A stretch of DNA of 37,226 bases. It comes from Phenylobacterium sp. (GTDB lineage Bacteria; Pseudomonadota; Alphaproteobacteria; Caulobacterales; Caulobacteraceae). Shown one piece after another: positions 16,272 to 23,750 of the stretch (position 1 is the first letter of the stretch; each line of letters begins with the position of its first letter). Location of the stretch: assembly GCF_031181185.1 (NCBI RefSeq), contig NZ_JAPSKZ010000013.1, positions 1 to 37,226 on the forward strand. The letters are read 5' to 3'. The position numbers and the translations under genes are program-made. The notes beneath the pieces were generated by a model. That model searched no databases, had not been told where the DNA came from, and saw nothing but the letters and a program-made list of their open reading frames with translations.

Positions 16272-17326
16272 TCGGGATCATCGCCGCCGCCGCGGTGGCC
16301 ACGGCCGAGCCCCGCCTGATCTGGTCGGACCAGTTCGAGGGGCCCGGGCTGGACCCGGCCAAATGGTCCGCCGACGTGGACTGCTGGGGCGGCGGCAACA
16401 ACGAACGCCAGTGCTACACGGACCGGCCCGAAAACGTCGCGGTGTCCGACGGCCTGCTGCGGATCACTGCCCGGCGCGAGCGGATGACCGGGCCCGCGTT
16501 GCCGGCAAGGCTGGGTGGCGGAGGGCGCAGGACCCAGGCCTACACCTCGGCGCGCATCTCCACCCGCGGCAAGGCGTCGTTCTTGTATGGCCGCATCGAG
16601 GTGAGGTCGAAGCTGCCAGCGGGACAGGGGATGTGGCCCGCCATCTGGATGCTGCCCGAGCACGACAACTACGGGCCCTACCCGTTGTCGGGCGAGATCG
16701 ACATCGCCGAGGCCGTCAACCTCGGTGTCCGCTGCCGGGGCTGCCGCGACGAGGTGCACGGCGCTCTGCACCACGGCCGCTCGCTGGCGGCCACCCGCCA
16801 CTGGACCGGCAAGGCGCCGCTGCCGGACATCGACGCTTTCCACGTCTTCACCCTCGACTGGACGAGGGAACGGATGACCTGGTCGGTGGACGGGGAGCCC
16901 TATTTCCAGCAGCCCACGCGGCCGCCGTTCGACCAGCGCTTCCACCTGATCCTGAACCTCGCGGTCGGCGGCCGCTGGCCGGAAGGCGCCGGCCGCAAGG
17001 GCGTGGACGAGGCGGCTTTCCCAGCGACGATGCTTGTGGACTGGGTGAGGGTGTACGCTTCCGACTCGGCGGCGGTGATCAGCGCCGCCGTCAGGCTGTC
17101 CAGGACGCGCCGGCCGGCTCCGGTCGCGCGCAGTCGCGCGGGGTCGTCCACGAGGAGCTCCAGGCCGATCAGATCGCGCACGACGGCGCTGCGCGGCGAA
17201 AGGCCCAGCGCCGCCACCTCCTCGAAGCCGACGCCCTCGGCGATGCGCAGGCCGCCCAGCAGGCGCTCCTCGGCGGCTTCCTCGGGCGTCAGGGTTTCGC
17301 GCGCCCCGCCCACGCCCTGGATGTAG
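16268..17326 (+). CDS. Secreted glycoside hydrolase family 16 (laminarinase/beta-glucanase type) with abnormal C-terminal extension
   Basis: 352 codons from ATG at 16268. A short hydrophobic leader (MIGIIAAAAVATAEP) lacks basic residues at its start. The GH16 fold follows, with WSDQFEGPGLDPAKWSADV, KLPAGQGMWPAIWMLPE and the catalytic GEIDIAEAV (nucleophile Glu143, acid/base Glu148), ending normally at LVDWVRVYA near residue 264. It would cleave beta-1,3 or beta-1,3/1,4 glucans outside the cytoplasm; exact specificity is unclear. After residue 264 the frame runs a further 88 codons antisense to hemW, giving an Arg/Ser/Pro-rich tail typical of off-frame sequence. The normal stop appears lost at the junction near 17060-17080. 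Confidence 0.85.
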   Translation: MIGIIAAAAVATAEPRLIWSDQFEGPGLDPAKWSADVDCWGGGNNERQCYTDRPENVAVSDGLLRITARRERMTGPALPARLGGGGRRTQAYTSARISTRGKASFLYGRIEVRSKLPAGQGMWPAIWMLPEHDNYGPYPLSGEIDIAEAVNLGVRCRGCRDEVHGALHHGRSLAATRHWTGKAPLPDIDAFHVFTLDWTRERMTWSVDGEPYFQQPTRPPFDQRFHLILNLAVGGRWPEGAGRKGVDEAAFPATMLVDWVRVYASDSAAVISAAVRLSRTRRPAPVARSRAGSSTRSSRPIRSRTTALRGERPSAATSSKPTPSAMRRPPSRRSSAASSGVRVSRAPPTPWM

Positions 17327-18204
17327 TCGGCCGGCCGCTCGGCGGCGTGGGTGGCGATGCGGGCGCCGTCCCGGGTGATGCGCCCGTGCGCCCCGGGGCC
17401 TGCGCCGACGTAATCATGGCCGCGCCAGTAGACGAGGTTGTGCCGCGAGCGCGCGGCCGGGCCGCGGGCGTGGTTGGAGACCTCGTAGGCTTCGAAGCCC
17501 GCGGCGTCGAGCACGGCCTGGGTCATCTCGTAGAGCTCGGCCGCGGGCTCCTCCGCGGGTGGAACCAGGGTCCCGCGCCGCACCGCGCGGTCGAACGCGG
17601 TGCCGGCCTCGATCGTCAGCTGGTAGGGCGAGACGTGCTCGGCGCCCAGGTCGATTGCGGCCTGCAGCTCCTCTGTCCAGGCTTCGGGCGTCTGGCCGGG
17701 TCGCGCATAGATCATGTCGATCGAGAGCCGCGGGAACACGCCGGCCGCGGTCTCGGCCGCCCGGCGCGCCTCGAGGGCGCCATGGTTGCGGCCGAGCAGC
17801 TTCAGGGCGGCGTCCTCCAGCGACTGTAGCCCCAGCGACAGCCGGTTCACGCCGGCGTCGCGGAACGCCTGGAAGCGGCCGGCTTCGGCGTCGGTGGGAT
17901 TGGCTTCCAGCGTCACCTCCAGGTCGGCGGCGGGCGTCCAGAGCCGGGCGGCGGTCTCGACGATCTGGGCCGCCCAGGCGGGCTCCATCAGCGAGGGCGT
18001 GCCGCCGCCGAAGAACACCGACACCAGTTCGCGCGGGCCGGTCAGCTCGCGCTGGGCCTGCAGGTCGAGCGTGATGGCGCGGGCGAGCGCTTCGGCCTCC
18101 GCCTCACGGCCCCGCGCTTTGAAGACGTTGAAGTCGCAGTAGGGACAGATCCGCGCGCAGTAGGGCCAGTGGACGTAGACGCCCAATGGCTCGGGGGTGG
18201 TCAC
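16900..18204 (-). CDS. hemW: Radical-SAM heme chaperone HemW with abnormal C-terminal extension
   Basis: 434 codons. HemW (formerly annotated as coproporphyrinogen oxidase-like) binds heme and delivers it to proteins. The cluster motif is CARICPYC, with [30 protein letters not shown] and the HemW-type C-terminal winged-helix part to [11 protein letters not shown] at about residue 375, where the family normally ends. The next 59 residues are encoded antisense to the GH16 catalytic domain and look off-frame. The start is GTG at 18204, overlapping the rdgB stop as GTGA, so rdgB and hemW are translationally coupled. The missing stop lies at the same junction that removed the GH16 stop. Confidence 0.9.
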   Translation of the reverse strand: MTTPEPLGVYVHWPYCARICPYCDFNVFKARGREAEAEALARAITLDLQAQRELTGPRELVSVFFGGGTPSLMEPAWAAQIVETAARLWTPAADLEVTLEANPTDAEAGRFQAFRDAGVNRLSLGLQSLEDAALKLLGRNHGALEARRAAETAAGVFPRLSIDMIYARPGQTPEAWTEELQAAIDLGAEHVSPYQLTIEAGTAFDRAVRRGTLVPPAEEPAAELYEMTQAVLDAAGFEAYEVSNHARGPAARSRHNLVYWRGHDYVGAGPGAHGRITRDGARIATHAAERPADYIQGVGGARETLTPEEAAEERLLGGLRIAEGVGFEEVAALGLSPRSAVVRDLIGLELLVDDPARLRATGAGRRVLDSLTAALITAAESEAYTLTQSTSIVAGKAASSTPLRPAPSGQRPPTARFRIRWKRWSNGGRVGCWK

Positions 18205-18800
18205 AACAGCGCCGCTTTCAGCTTCTCGAACGCCCGGGCGCGGTGGCTCATGCCGTCCTTGGCCGCTGGCTCCAGCTCGCCGAACGTGTGCGACAGCCCC
18301 TCGGGCCGGAAGATCGGGTCGTAGCCGAAGCCCCTGTCGCCGCGCGGCGGGAACACGAGCGTCCCGTCCACACGGCCTTCGACCACCACGGCCGGGCCGC
18401 CGGGCCAGGCCACCGCGAGCGCGGAGGTGAACCAGGCGGCGAAATCCTCGGCGCCCGCTTCCTCCAGCCGCTCCTCCACCTTGCGCATGGCCGCGGTGAA
18501 GTCCTTCGACGGTCCCGCCCAGCGCGCCGAATAGATGCCGGGGGCGCCGTCCAGCGCCGCCACCGACAGGCCCGAGTCGTCGGCCAGCGCGATCAGGCCC
18601 GACGCTTCGGCCGCCGCGCGGGCCTTCAAGAGGGCGTTGCCGACGAAGGTGGTCTCGGTCTCGTCGGGCTCGGGCAGACCCAGCTCTCCGGCCGTCACCA
18701 ACTCGAAGCGACCCTCGAGGATCTCGGCCAGTTCGCGCGCCTTCCCGGGGTTGTGGGTGGCGACCACCAGCTTGGTCCCGGGCTCCAGTCGCAAGGCCAT
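18201..18800 (-). CDS. rdgB: RdgB/HAM1 non-canonical purine NTP pyrophosphatase
   Basis: 199 aa from ATG at 18800; the track's upstream extension is not conserved-looking. It hydrolyses dITP, ITP and XTP to the monophosphate, keeping deaminated purines out of DNA and RNA. Family motifs: [12 protein letters not shown] at the N-terminus, [21 protein letters not shown] in the middle, [11 protein letters not shown] and [18 protein letters not shown] at the end. Coupled to hemW by a 4-bp GTGA overlap. In many alphaproteobacteria rph, rdgB and hemW are consecutive on one strand; here a plus-strand cassette separates rph from rdgB, so rdgB must be transcribed from within 18801-18990. Confidence 0.96.
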   Translation of the reverse strand: MALRLEPGTKLVVATHNPGKARELAEILEGRFELVTAGELGLPEPDETETTFVGNALLKARAAAEASGLIALADDSGLSVAALDGAPGIYSARWAGPSKDFTAAMRKVEERLEEAGAEDFAAWFTSALAVAWPGGPAVVVEGRVDGTLVFPPRGDRGFGYDPIFRPEGLSHTFGELEPAAKDGMSHRARAFEKLKAALL

Positions 18801-18868
18801 CGGCTTAACTCCGTCTTTACCAGCGGCGGACCATAGCGCGCCCCCGCCGCGCTGCATTGCAAAAGTTT

Positions 18869-18921
18869 AATATCGTTACTCGATATTCATTTGATCGAGA
18901 AACGATGCGGCCATATCGATA
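18869..18921. promoter_or_regulatory. Operator-like array of ATCG-N5-CGAT dyads
   Basis: This AT-richer patch lies between divergent rdgB and the 33-aa ORF. It holds three related dyads: AATATCG-TTACT-CGATATT (18869-18887, 7-bp arms), ATCG-AGAAA-CGAT (18894-18906) and TATCGATA (18914-18921). Centres are about 22 and 18 bp apart, on roughly the same face of the helix. A possible plus-strand promoter TTGATC-N17-TATCGA (18891-18919) lies inside. The likely binder is the Xre protein of the same cassette, which would give autoregulation; that is inference. Confidence 0.55.
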
Positions 18922-18991
18922 ATCACAACAAGTAAGCGTATCCGATCCACACAGATGCTGCAGCGCAGCATCAAAGCCAAGGAGAGTTCAG

Positions 18992-19093
18992 ATGTTCGCC
19001 AACGCCATGTCCTTCCTCGACCGCGCCGCCATGAGCTTCATCGTCGTGCTGGGCGCCTTCCCCATGCTGGCCATCGCCGCCGCGCAAATCTAG
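18992..19093 (+). CDS. Small hydrophobic membrane peptide (33 aa)
   Basis: Too short for the ORF track. It has the best ribosome binding site in this part of the window (AAGGAGAG, 5 nt before the ATG) and ends in TAG. It begins MFANAMSFLDRAAMSF and continues with a hydrophobic stretch, giving one membrane span over about residues 15-31 with one acidic and one basic residue before it. All codons are typical for the genome. It is the first gene of the cassette, downstream of the operator array and 84 nt upstream of the DUF2975 gene. I do not know a family for it. It could be a regulatory partner of the DUF2975 protein, a toxin-like peptide or a stress peptide. Confidence 0.65.
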   Translation: MFANAMSFLDRAAMSFIVVLGAFPMLAIAAAQI

Positions 19094-19116
19094 GTTCGGC
19101 GCGTGGGGTTCGTCCG

Positions 19117-19154
19117 ACCCGCTGACGGCCAGGCTGATGTCGGCCGCAGCGGGT
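19117..19154 (+). other. Strong hairpin between the small ORF and DUF2975
   Basis: ACCCGCTGaCGGCC pairs with GGCCGCAGCGGGT: 13 bp with a single bulged A and an 11-nt loop, plus a possible G-U closing pair. There is no T-run, so it is not a standard terminator. It could protect or process the upstream mRNA or lower read-through into DUF2975-xre. It ends 23 nt before the DUF2975 ATG. Confidence 0.5.
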
Positions 19155-19177
19155 TCAGACGCAAAGCGGGGCTTAAT

Positions 19178-19708
19178 ATGCGCACCTTGGGTCCGGGATC
19201 GGTTTCCAGCTTCCTGAAGGTCATCCTGGACGTGGTGTTCGCCGCGCTCTGGGTGCTGCTGGCGCTCACCGGCCTGATCACGGTCGCCGCCGTGCTGCTC
19301 AGCTTCAATCCCGACCTTCTGGCCGGCGTCACCGTGGATCCGGAGGCCGACGAGGTCTTCCGCCGCGGACCGGTGCTCGCCACGGGCCTCCTGGCCTTCG
19401 CCATCTACCTGGCCGGCGTCCTCGTCATCGTGGGGTGCCTGCGCCGGATCTTCGCCACGCTCACCGCCGGCGATCCCTTCCACCCGGACAACGTCGCCCG
19501 CCTGCGCCTGATCGGCGCGATCCTCGCGGGCCTCGAGCTCGGCCGTTACGCCCTCTGGGCCGTGGGCGCCTGGGTGCTGCCCGACGTCACGGACGTGGAG
19601 CCCAACTTCAGCCTTACCGCCTGGTTCTCGGTCCTGGTCGTCTTCGTCCTGGCCGAGGTGTTCCGTGAAGGCGCGCGCCTGCGCCGCGAAGCCGAGCTGA
19701 CCATCTGA
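19178..19708 (+). CDS. DUF2975 family membrane protein
   Basis: 176 aa from ATG at 19178 (the track's GTG 75 nt upstream adds residues that overlap the hairpin and look non-coding). Four membrane helices are visible at about 16-42, 66-88, 111-133 and 144-163. The DUF2975 signatures are present: GDPFHPDNVARLR in the central cytoplasmic loop and the C-terminal FREGARLRREAELTI. The family is nearly always followed by a small Xre-like regulator (as in Bacillus YoaS/YozG), as here with a 1-nt gap. The role is unknown; a membrane component that senses a signal and controls the paired repressor is the common guess. Confidence 0.92.
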   Translation: MRTLGPGSVSSFLKVILDVVFAALWVLLALTGLITVAAVLLSFNPDLLAGVTVDPEADEVFRRGPVLATGLLAFAIYLAGVLVIVGCLRRIFATLTAGDPFHPDNVARLRLIGAILAGLELGRYALWAVGAWVLPDVTDVEPNFSLTAWFSVLVVFVLAEVFREGARLRREAELTI

Positions 19709-19709
19709 C

Positions 19710-19946
19710 ATGCCGATCCGCGTGAACCTCGACCGCGTCCTGCTGGACCGCCGCATGTCGCTCACCGAGCTGGCCGACCGGGTGGGCGTGACGATCGCCA
19801 ACCTGTCGATCCTGAAGACCGGCAAGGCGCGCGCCGTCCGCTTCTCGACCTTGGCCGCGCTCTGCCGCGAGCTCGATTGCCAGCCGGGTGACCTGCTGGT
19901 GTACGAGGCCGGCCCGGAGGACCCGCTGGAGGACGACGAGGCCTAG
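19710..19946 (+). CDS. Xre/Cro family repressor paired with DUF2975 (YozG-like)
   Basis: 78 aa, almost entirely one helix-turn-helix domain: [20 protein letters not shown] (residues 15-34) with the subfamily hallmark [19 protein letters not shown] and [11 protein letters not shown]. An acidic tail (EDPLEDDEA) ends the protein. The start lies 1 nt after the DUF2975 stop, so translation is coupled. It probably binds the dyads at 18869-18921. The TAG stop overlaps that of convergent rph by CTAG. Confidence 0.93.
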   Translation: MPIRVNLDRVLLDRRMSLTELADRVGVTIANLSILKTGKARAVRFSTLAALCRELDCQPGDLLVYEAGPEDPLEDDEA

Positions 19947-20659
19947 CCGCCGGTCGCCGTCCGCTGCATGGCGCACAGCTCGCCGATGCCCTTGCGCGCC
20001 AGGCTGAACAGCGCCTCGAACTCGGCTTCCGAGAAGCCGCGCTTCTCGCCCGTCGCCTGGATCTCGACGATGTCGCCGTGGCCGGTCAGGACGAAGTTGG
20101 CGTCCGCTTCGGCGTTGGAATCCTCTTCGTAGTCCAGGTCCAGGACCGGCGTTCCGGCGAAGACCCCGCACGAGATCGCCGCCACCTGGTCCAGGATCGG
20201 GTCGGCCGCGATCACGCCCTCGTCCAGCAGGTACCGGGTGGCGAGCCGCAGGGCGACCCAGGCGCCGGTGATCGCCGCCGTGCGCGTGCCGCCGTCGGCC
20301 TGGATGACGTCGCAGTCCACGGTGATCTGCCGCTCGCCGAGCGCCTTCAGGTCGGTCACGGCGCGCAAGCTGCGGCCGATCAGGCGTTGGATCTCCTGGG
20401 TCCGGCCCGACTGCTTGCCGGCGGCGGCCTCGCGGCGGCCGCGCGTGTGGGTGGCTCGGGGCAGCATGCCGTACTCGGCCGTCACCCAGCCCTGGCCCTT
20501 GCCGCGCAGGAAGCCCGGCACGCCCTCTTCCAGGCTCGCCGTGACCAGCACCTTGGTGTGGCCGAAGCTGACCAGGCACGAGCCCTCGGCGTAGCGGCTG
20601 ACGCCGGTTTCCAGGGTCACCGGGCGGAGCAGGTCGGGGCGGCGTTCGGAGGGGCGCAT
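19943..20659 (-). CDS. rph: RNase PH
   Basis: 238 aa from ATG at 20659, with GGAAG upstream. A phosphate-dependent 3'-5' exoribonuclease, hexameric, that trims tRNA 3' ends and helps degrade structured RNA. Typical motifs: [84 protein letters not shown] and [18 protein letters not shown]. The track's longer start (20752) runs into the hrcA leader and is not supported. It is divergent from hrcA. Downstream on its strand, where rdgB would be expected, is the oppositely oriented DUF2975/Xre cassette. Confidence 0.97.
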   Translation of the reverse strand: MRPSERRPDLLRPVTLETGVSRYAEGSCLVSFGHTKVLVTASLEEGVPGFLRGKGQGWVTAEYGMLPRATHTRGRREAAAGKQSGRTQEIQRLIGRSLRAVTDLKALGERQITVDCDVIQADGGTRTAAITGAWVALRLATRYLLDEGVIAADPILDQVAAISCGVFAGTPVLDLDYEEDSNAEADANFVLTGHGDIVEIQATGEKRGFSEAEFEALFSLARKGIGELCAMQRTATGG

Positions 20660-20691
20660 GGCGTGGGAACTTCCAGTGGGGCTTCGGCGTC

Positions 20692-20719
20692 TTGCGCCGG
20701 TGGTGGCCGCGCTTATCCT
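20692..20719 (+). promoter_or_regulatory. Candidate promoter for hrcA-grpE
   Basis: TTGCGC and TATCCT are separated by 16 bp, 50 nt before the GTG of hrcA. No CIRCE inverted repeat (TTAGCACTC-N9-GAGTGCTAA) is seen in this leader, so HrcA autoregulation through CIRCE is not indicated here. Confidence 0.35.
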
Positions 20720-20769
20720 AACCCGCAAGGCGCCGTCCATGGGGCGCCGCAACCCGTGCGCAAGCTGAC

Positions 20770-21837
20770 GTGACCAATCCGTTCCTCGCCCGCGGGCCCA
20801 CGCTCACCGAACTCGACGAGCGAGCCCGGGAGATTTTCCGCCGCATCGTCGAGAGCTACCTGGAAACAGGCGAGCCCGTGGGCTCGCGCACGCTGTCCAA
20901 GACCGGCCTGCCGCTGTCGCCGGCCTCGATCCGCAACACCATGCAGGACCTGACCCAGCTGGGCCTGCTGGGCGCGCCGCACGTCAGCGCCGGGCGGCTG
21001 CCGACGCACGCCGGTCTGCGCCTGTTCGTCGACGGTCTCTTGGAGGTGGGCGACGTCGCCGAGGAGGAGCGCCGCAACATCGAGGCCCGCCTGCGCGCCC
21101 ACGGCCGAAACTACGAAGACGCCCTCAACGAGGCCTCGAAGATCCTGTCTGGCCTGGCCGGCGGGGCGGGCGTGGTGGTCACGCCGATCCGCGACGCAGG
21201 CGTCACCCATGTCGAGTTCGTGCCGCTGTCGGGCGAGCGGACCCTGGCGATCATGGTCTTCGACGACGGCACGGTGGAGAACCGGCTGATCCGCCGTCCG
21301 GTCGGCGTGACGCCGTCCGCGTTGCAGGAGGCGTCGAACTTCCTGAACGCGCGCATGCGCGGCCGCACCCTGGCCGAGGCTAAGGTCGACCTCCGCACCG
21401 AGCTGGACCGGGCCAAGCGCGAGCTGGACGAGACCGCCGCCCGGCTGGTCGAGGACGGCCTGGCCGCCTGGAGCGGCGGCGACGGCGACGAGCGCGCCCT
21501 GATCGTCCGGGGACGTGCGAACCTGCTGGAGGACCGCGAGGCGATCGAGGACCTGGAGCGGGTCCGATCGCTGTTCGAGGACCTGGAGCAGAAGGAGCAG
21601 CTTATCCAGCTGCTGGACGGCGTGCGCGAGGGCCAGGGCGTGCGCATCTTCATCGGCGCCGAAACGCGGCTCTTCTCGCTTTCAGGTTCCGCGGTGATCG
21701 CGGCGCCCTATATGACGGGGTCGCAGCGGGTGGTGGGCGCGATCGGCGTGATCGGCCCCGCCCGGCTGAACTATGCCCGGGTCATTCCGTTGGTGGACTA
21801 CACCGCCCGCGTGCTTGGCCAGGTGATGAACGCGTAA
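20770..21837 (+). CDS. hrcA: Heat-inducible transcription repressor HrcA
   Basis: 355 aa starting at GTG. It represses chaperone genes, chiefly groESL, by binding CIRCE elements; GroEL activity keeps it folded. The N-terminal winged helix ([58 protein letters not shown]) and the C-terminal dimerisation/GAF-like part with [20 protein letters not shown] are typical. grpE follows 13 nt downstream, the usual alphaproteobacterial hrcA-grpE operon. Confidence 0.97.
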   Translation: MTNPFLARGPTLTELDERAREIFRRIVESYLETGEPVGSRTLSKTGLPLSPASIRNTMQDLTQLGLLGAPHVSAGRLPTHAGLRLFVDGLLEVGDVAEEERRNIEARLRAHGRNYEDALNEASKILSGLAGGAGVVVTPIRDAGVTHVEFVPLSGERTLAIMVFDDGTVENRLIRRPVGVTPSALQEASNFLNARMRGRTLAEAKVDLRTELDRAKRELDETAARLVEDGLAAWSGGDGDERALIVRGRANLLEDREAIEDLERVRSLFEDLEQKEQLIQLLDGVREGQGVRIFIGAETRLFSLSGSAVIAAPYMTGSQRVVGAIGVIGPARLNYARVIPLVDYTARVLGQVMNA

Positions 21838-21850
21838 GACCAGGTAGGAC

Positions 21851-22483
21851 ATGTCCGAAGACAACACCCCGCCCGAGGGCGCCCCCGCTGGCGCGGAGGA
21901 CGGTTTCGATTTCGACGGCGCCGATCTCGAAGCGCTGAAGGCCGAGAACCAGGCGCTGAAGGAGCAGGTGCTCCGCTACGCGGCCGAGGCCGAGAACACG
22001 AAGCGGCGGGCCGAGCGCGAGGCCAACGACGCCCGCGCCTACGCCATCCAGAAGTTCGCCCGCGACCTTCTGGGCGTCGCCGACAACCTCGACCGTGCGA
22101 TGACGGCCGCCCCGGCGGACCACGCCGACGCGCCGGTGAAGAACTTCGTCGTCGGGGTCGAGATGACCGCCAAGGAGCTCCTGGCGGCGTTCGAGCGCAA
22201 CGGCCTGAAGAAGATCGACCCGGCCAAGGGCGAGAAATTCGATCCGCACAAGCACCAGGCGATGATGGAACAGCCCGGGACCGACGTGGCCCCCGGCGGG
22301 GTCGTCCAGGTGCTGCAGCCCGGCTACGAGCTGCTGGGCCGCCTCGTTCGTCCGGCCATGGTGGTGGTCGCGGCCAAGGGGGCCGCCGCGGCCTCGGGCG
22401 GCGCTGACGGCGGCGGTCAGCAGAACCCCTACGCCGCCAACGAGGACGGCGATCAGGGCGGCTCTGTGGATACCCGCGCCTAA
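21851..22483 (+). CDS. grpE: Nucleotide exchange factor GrpE
   Basis: 210 aa. Exchanges ADP for ATP on DnaK. An acidic disordered N-terminus (1-30) is followed by a long coiled coil (ADLEALKAENQALKEQVLRY, continuing to about residue 75) and the beta-domain with FDPHKHQAMMEQ and QPGYELLGRLVRPAMVVVA. The C-terminal 30 residues are Gly/Ala/Asp-rich and probably disordered. AGGTAGGA precedes the ATG. A small hairpin without a T-run follows the stop. Confidence 0.97.
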   Translation: MSEDNTPPEGAPAGAEDGFDFDGADLEALKAENQALKEQVLRYAAEAENTKRRAEREANDARAYAIQKFARDLLGVADNLDRAMTAAPADHADAPVKNFVVGVEMTAKELLAAFERNGLKKIDPAKGEKFDPHKHQAMMEQPGTDVAPGGVVQVLQPGYELLGRLVRPAMVVVAAKGAAAASGGADGGGQQNPYAANEDGDQGGSVDTRA

Positions 22484-22499
22484 ACAGGCTCCCGGCCCC

Positions 22500-22514
22500 T
22501 TCCCCCGAGGGGAA
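22500..22514 (+). terminator. Hairpin downstream of hrcA-grpE
   Basis: TTCCCC-CGA-GGGGAA forms a perfect 6-bp stem with a 3-nt loop 17 nt after the grpE stop. It is followed by ATCTGG, not a T-run, so termination is uncertain. The remaining sequence up to dnaN holds a GATTC (GANTC) at 22568 and no clear -35/-10 pair. Confidence 0.4.
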
Positions 22515-22603
22515 ATCTGGCTAATGTCGCAAGTCCCTTCCTTTCGGGGGTTTGGGCCGCCCCGGCTGATTCGCGGGCGGCCGAGGCGAGCCGGGACCTA
22601 AGA

Positions 22604-23722
22604 ATGAAGCTGACGATCGAACGCGCCGCGCTGCTCCGGGCCCTCGGCCACGTGCAGAGCGCGGTGGAGCGCCGCAACACCATTCCGATCCTGTCGAACG
22701 TGCTGTTGTCGGCGGAACGCGATCGGCTGACGTTCTCGGCCACCGACCTCGACATGGAGATCGTGGACGAGGCGATGGCGCAGGTGGACCAGCCGGGCCA
22801 GATCACCGCGCCGGCCCACACCCTCTACGAGATCGTCCGCAAGCTGCCCGAAGGCGCGGACGTCTCACTGAGCTTCACGGGCGAGGACCCGCGGCTGACC
22901 GTCCAGGCGGGCCGTTCGCGGTTCAACCTGCCGGTCCTGCCGGCCGGCGACTTCCCGGTGATGTCGGCCGAGGGCTTCGGCGGCGCCATGGGCGTCGACG
23001 TCAACGACCTGATCCGGCTGATCGACAAGACGCGCTTCGCCATCTCGGCCGAGGAGACGCGCTACTATCTGAACGGCCTCTACCTCCACACCGTCATGAT
23101 CGACGGCTCGCCGCGCCTGCGGGCGGTGGCCACCGACGGCTCGCGACTGGCGCTGGCCGACATGCCGGCGCCCGAGGGCGCCGCCGGCGCGCCTGGCGTC
23201 ATCGTGCCCCGCAAGACGGTCGGCGAGGCCCGCCGCCTGCTGGAGGACGCCGGGGAGTCGGTCGAGCTGCAGGTCAGTCCGCAGAAGATTCGCTTCGAAC
23301 TGGGCGGCGCGGCGCTGACCTCGAAGGTCATCGACGGCAACTTCCCCGACTACGGCCGGGTGATCCCCAAGGACAACAACCGCGTCGTCATGGTCGACGC
23401 CAAGCTGTTCGCCCAGGCGGTCGACCGGGTCGCTACCATCTCGGCCGAGAAGAGCCGTTCGGTGCGCATGGCCATCGAACCCGGCCGCGTGGTGCTGACC
23501 GTCCGCAACATGGAAGCCGGCCAGGCCGTGGAAGAGCTCGAGATCGACTACGACGGCGAGCCCTTCGAACTGTCGTTCAACGCCCGCTACCTGCTGGACA
23601 TCACCGATCAGATCTCGGGCGAGCAGGCCGAGCTGCGCTTCGGCGGCCCGAACGATCCGGCCCTGGTGCTCGACCCGGCCGACGTCGACGTCCAGTACAT
23701 CCTGATGCCGCTGCGGGTGTGA
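22604..23722 (+). CDS. dnaN: DNA polymerase III beta subunit (sliding clamp)
   Basis: 372 aa, the usual length. The ring-shaped dimer that tethers polymerase III to DNA. Three similar domains are seen, starting with MKLTIERAALLRALGHVQSA and NTIPILSNVLL, then TRYYLNGLYLH and VATDGSRLALA in the second, and the canonical C-terminus YILMPLRV that shapes the peptide-binding cleft. dnaN does not sit beside dnaA here but next to hrcA-grpE. As I recall, dnaN is also away from dnaA in Caulobacter. A GATTC methylation-type site lies 32 nt before the ATG. Confidence 0.98.
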   Translation: MKLTIERAALLRALGHVQSAVERRNTIPILSNVLLSAERDRLTFSATDLDMEIVDEAMAQVDQPGQITAPAHTLYEIVRKLPEGADVSLSFTGEDPRLTVQAGRSRFNLPVLPAGDFPVMSAEGFGGAMGVDVNDLIRLIDKTRFAISAEETRYYLNGLYLHTVMIDGSPRLRAVATDGSRLALADMPAPEGAAGAPGVIVPRKTVGEARRLLEDAGESVELQVSPQKIRFELGGAALTSKVIDGNFPDYGRVIPKDNNRVVMVDAKLFAQAVDRVATISAEKSRSVRMAIEPGRVVLTVRNMEAGQAVEELEIDYDGEPFELSFNARYLLDITDQISGEQAELRFGGPNDPALVLDPADVDVQYILMPLRV

Positions 23723-23750
23723 GGCGCGGCTTCCACTAAGGGACCAAACA

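Noticed and set aside
18971-19825. 284-aa minus-strand ORF across the DUF2975 cassette
   Set aside because: Antisense of DUF2975 and xre, which have clear family motifs.
20660-20769. CIRCE element upstream of hrcA
   Set aside because: No TTAGCACTC/GAGTGCTAA inverted repeat is present in the leader.
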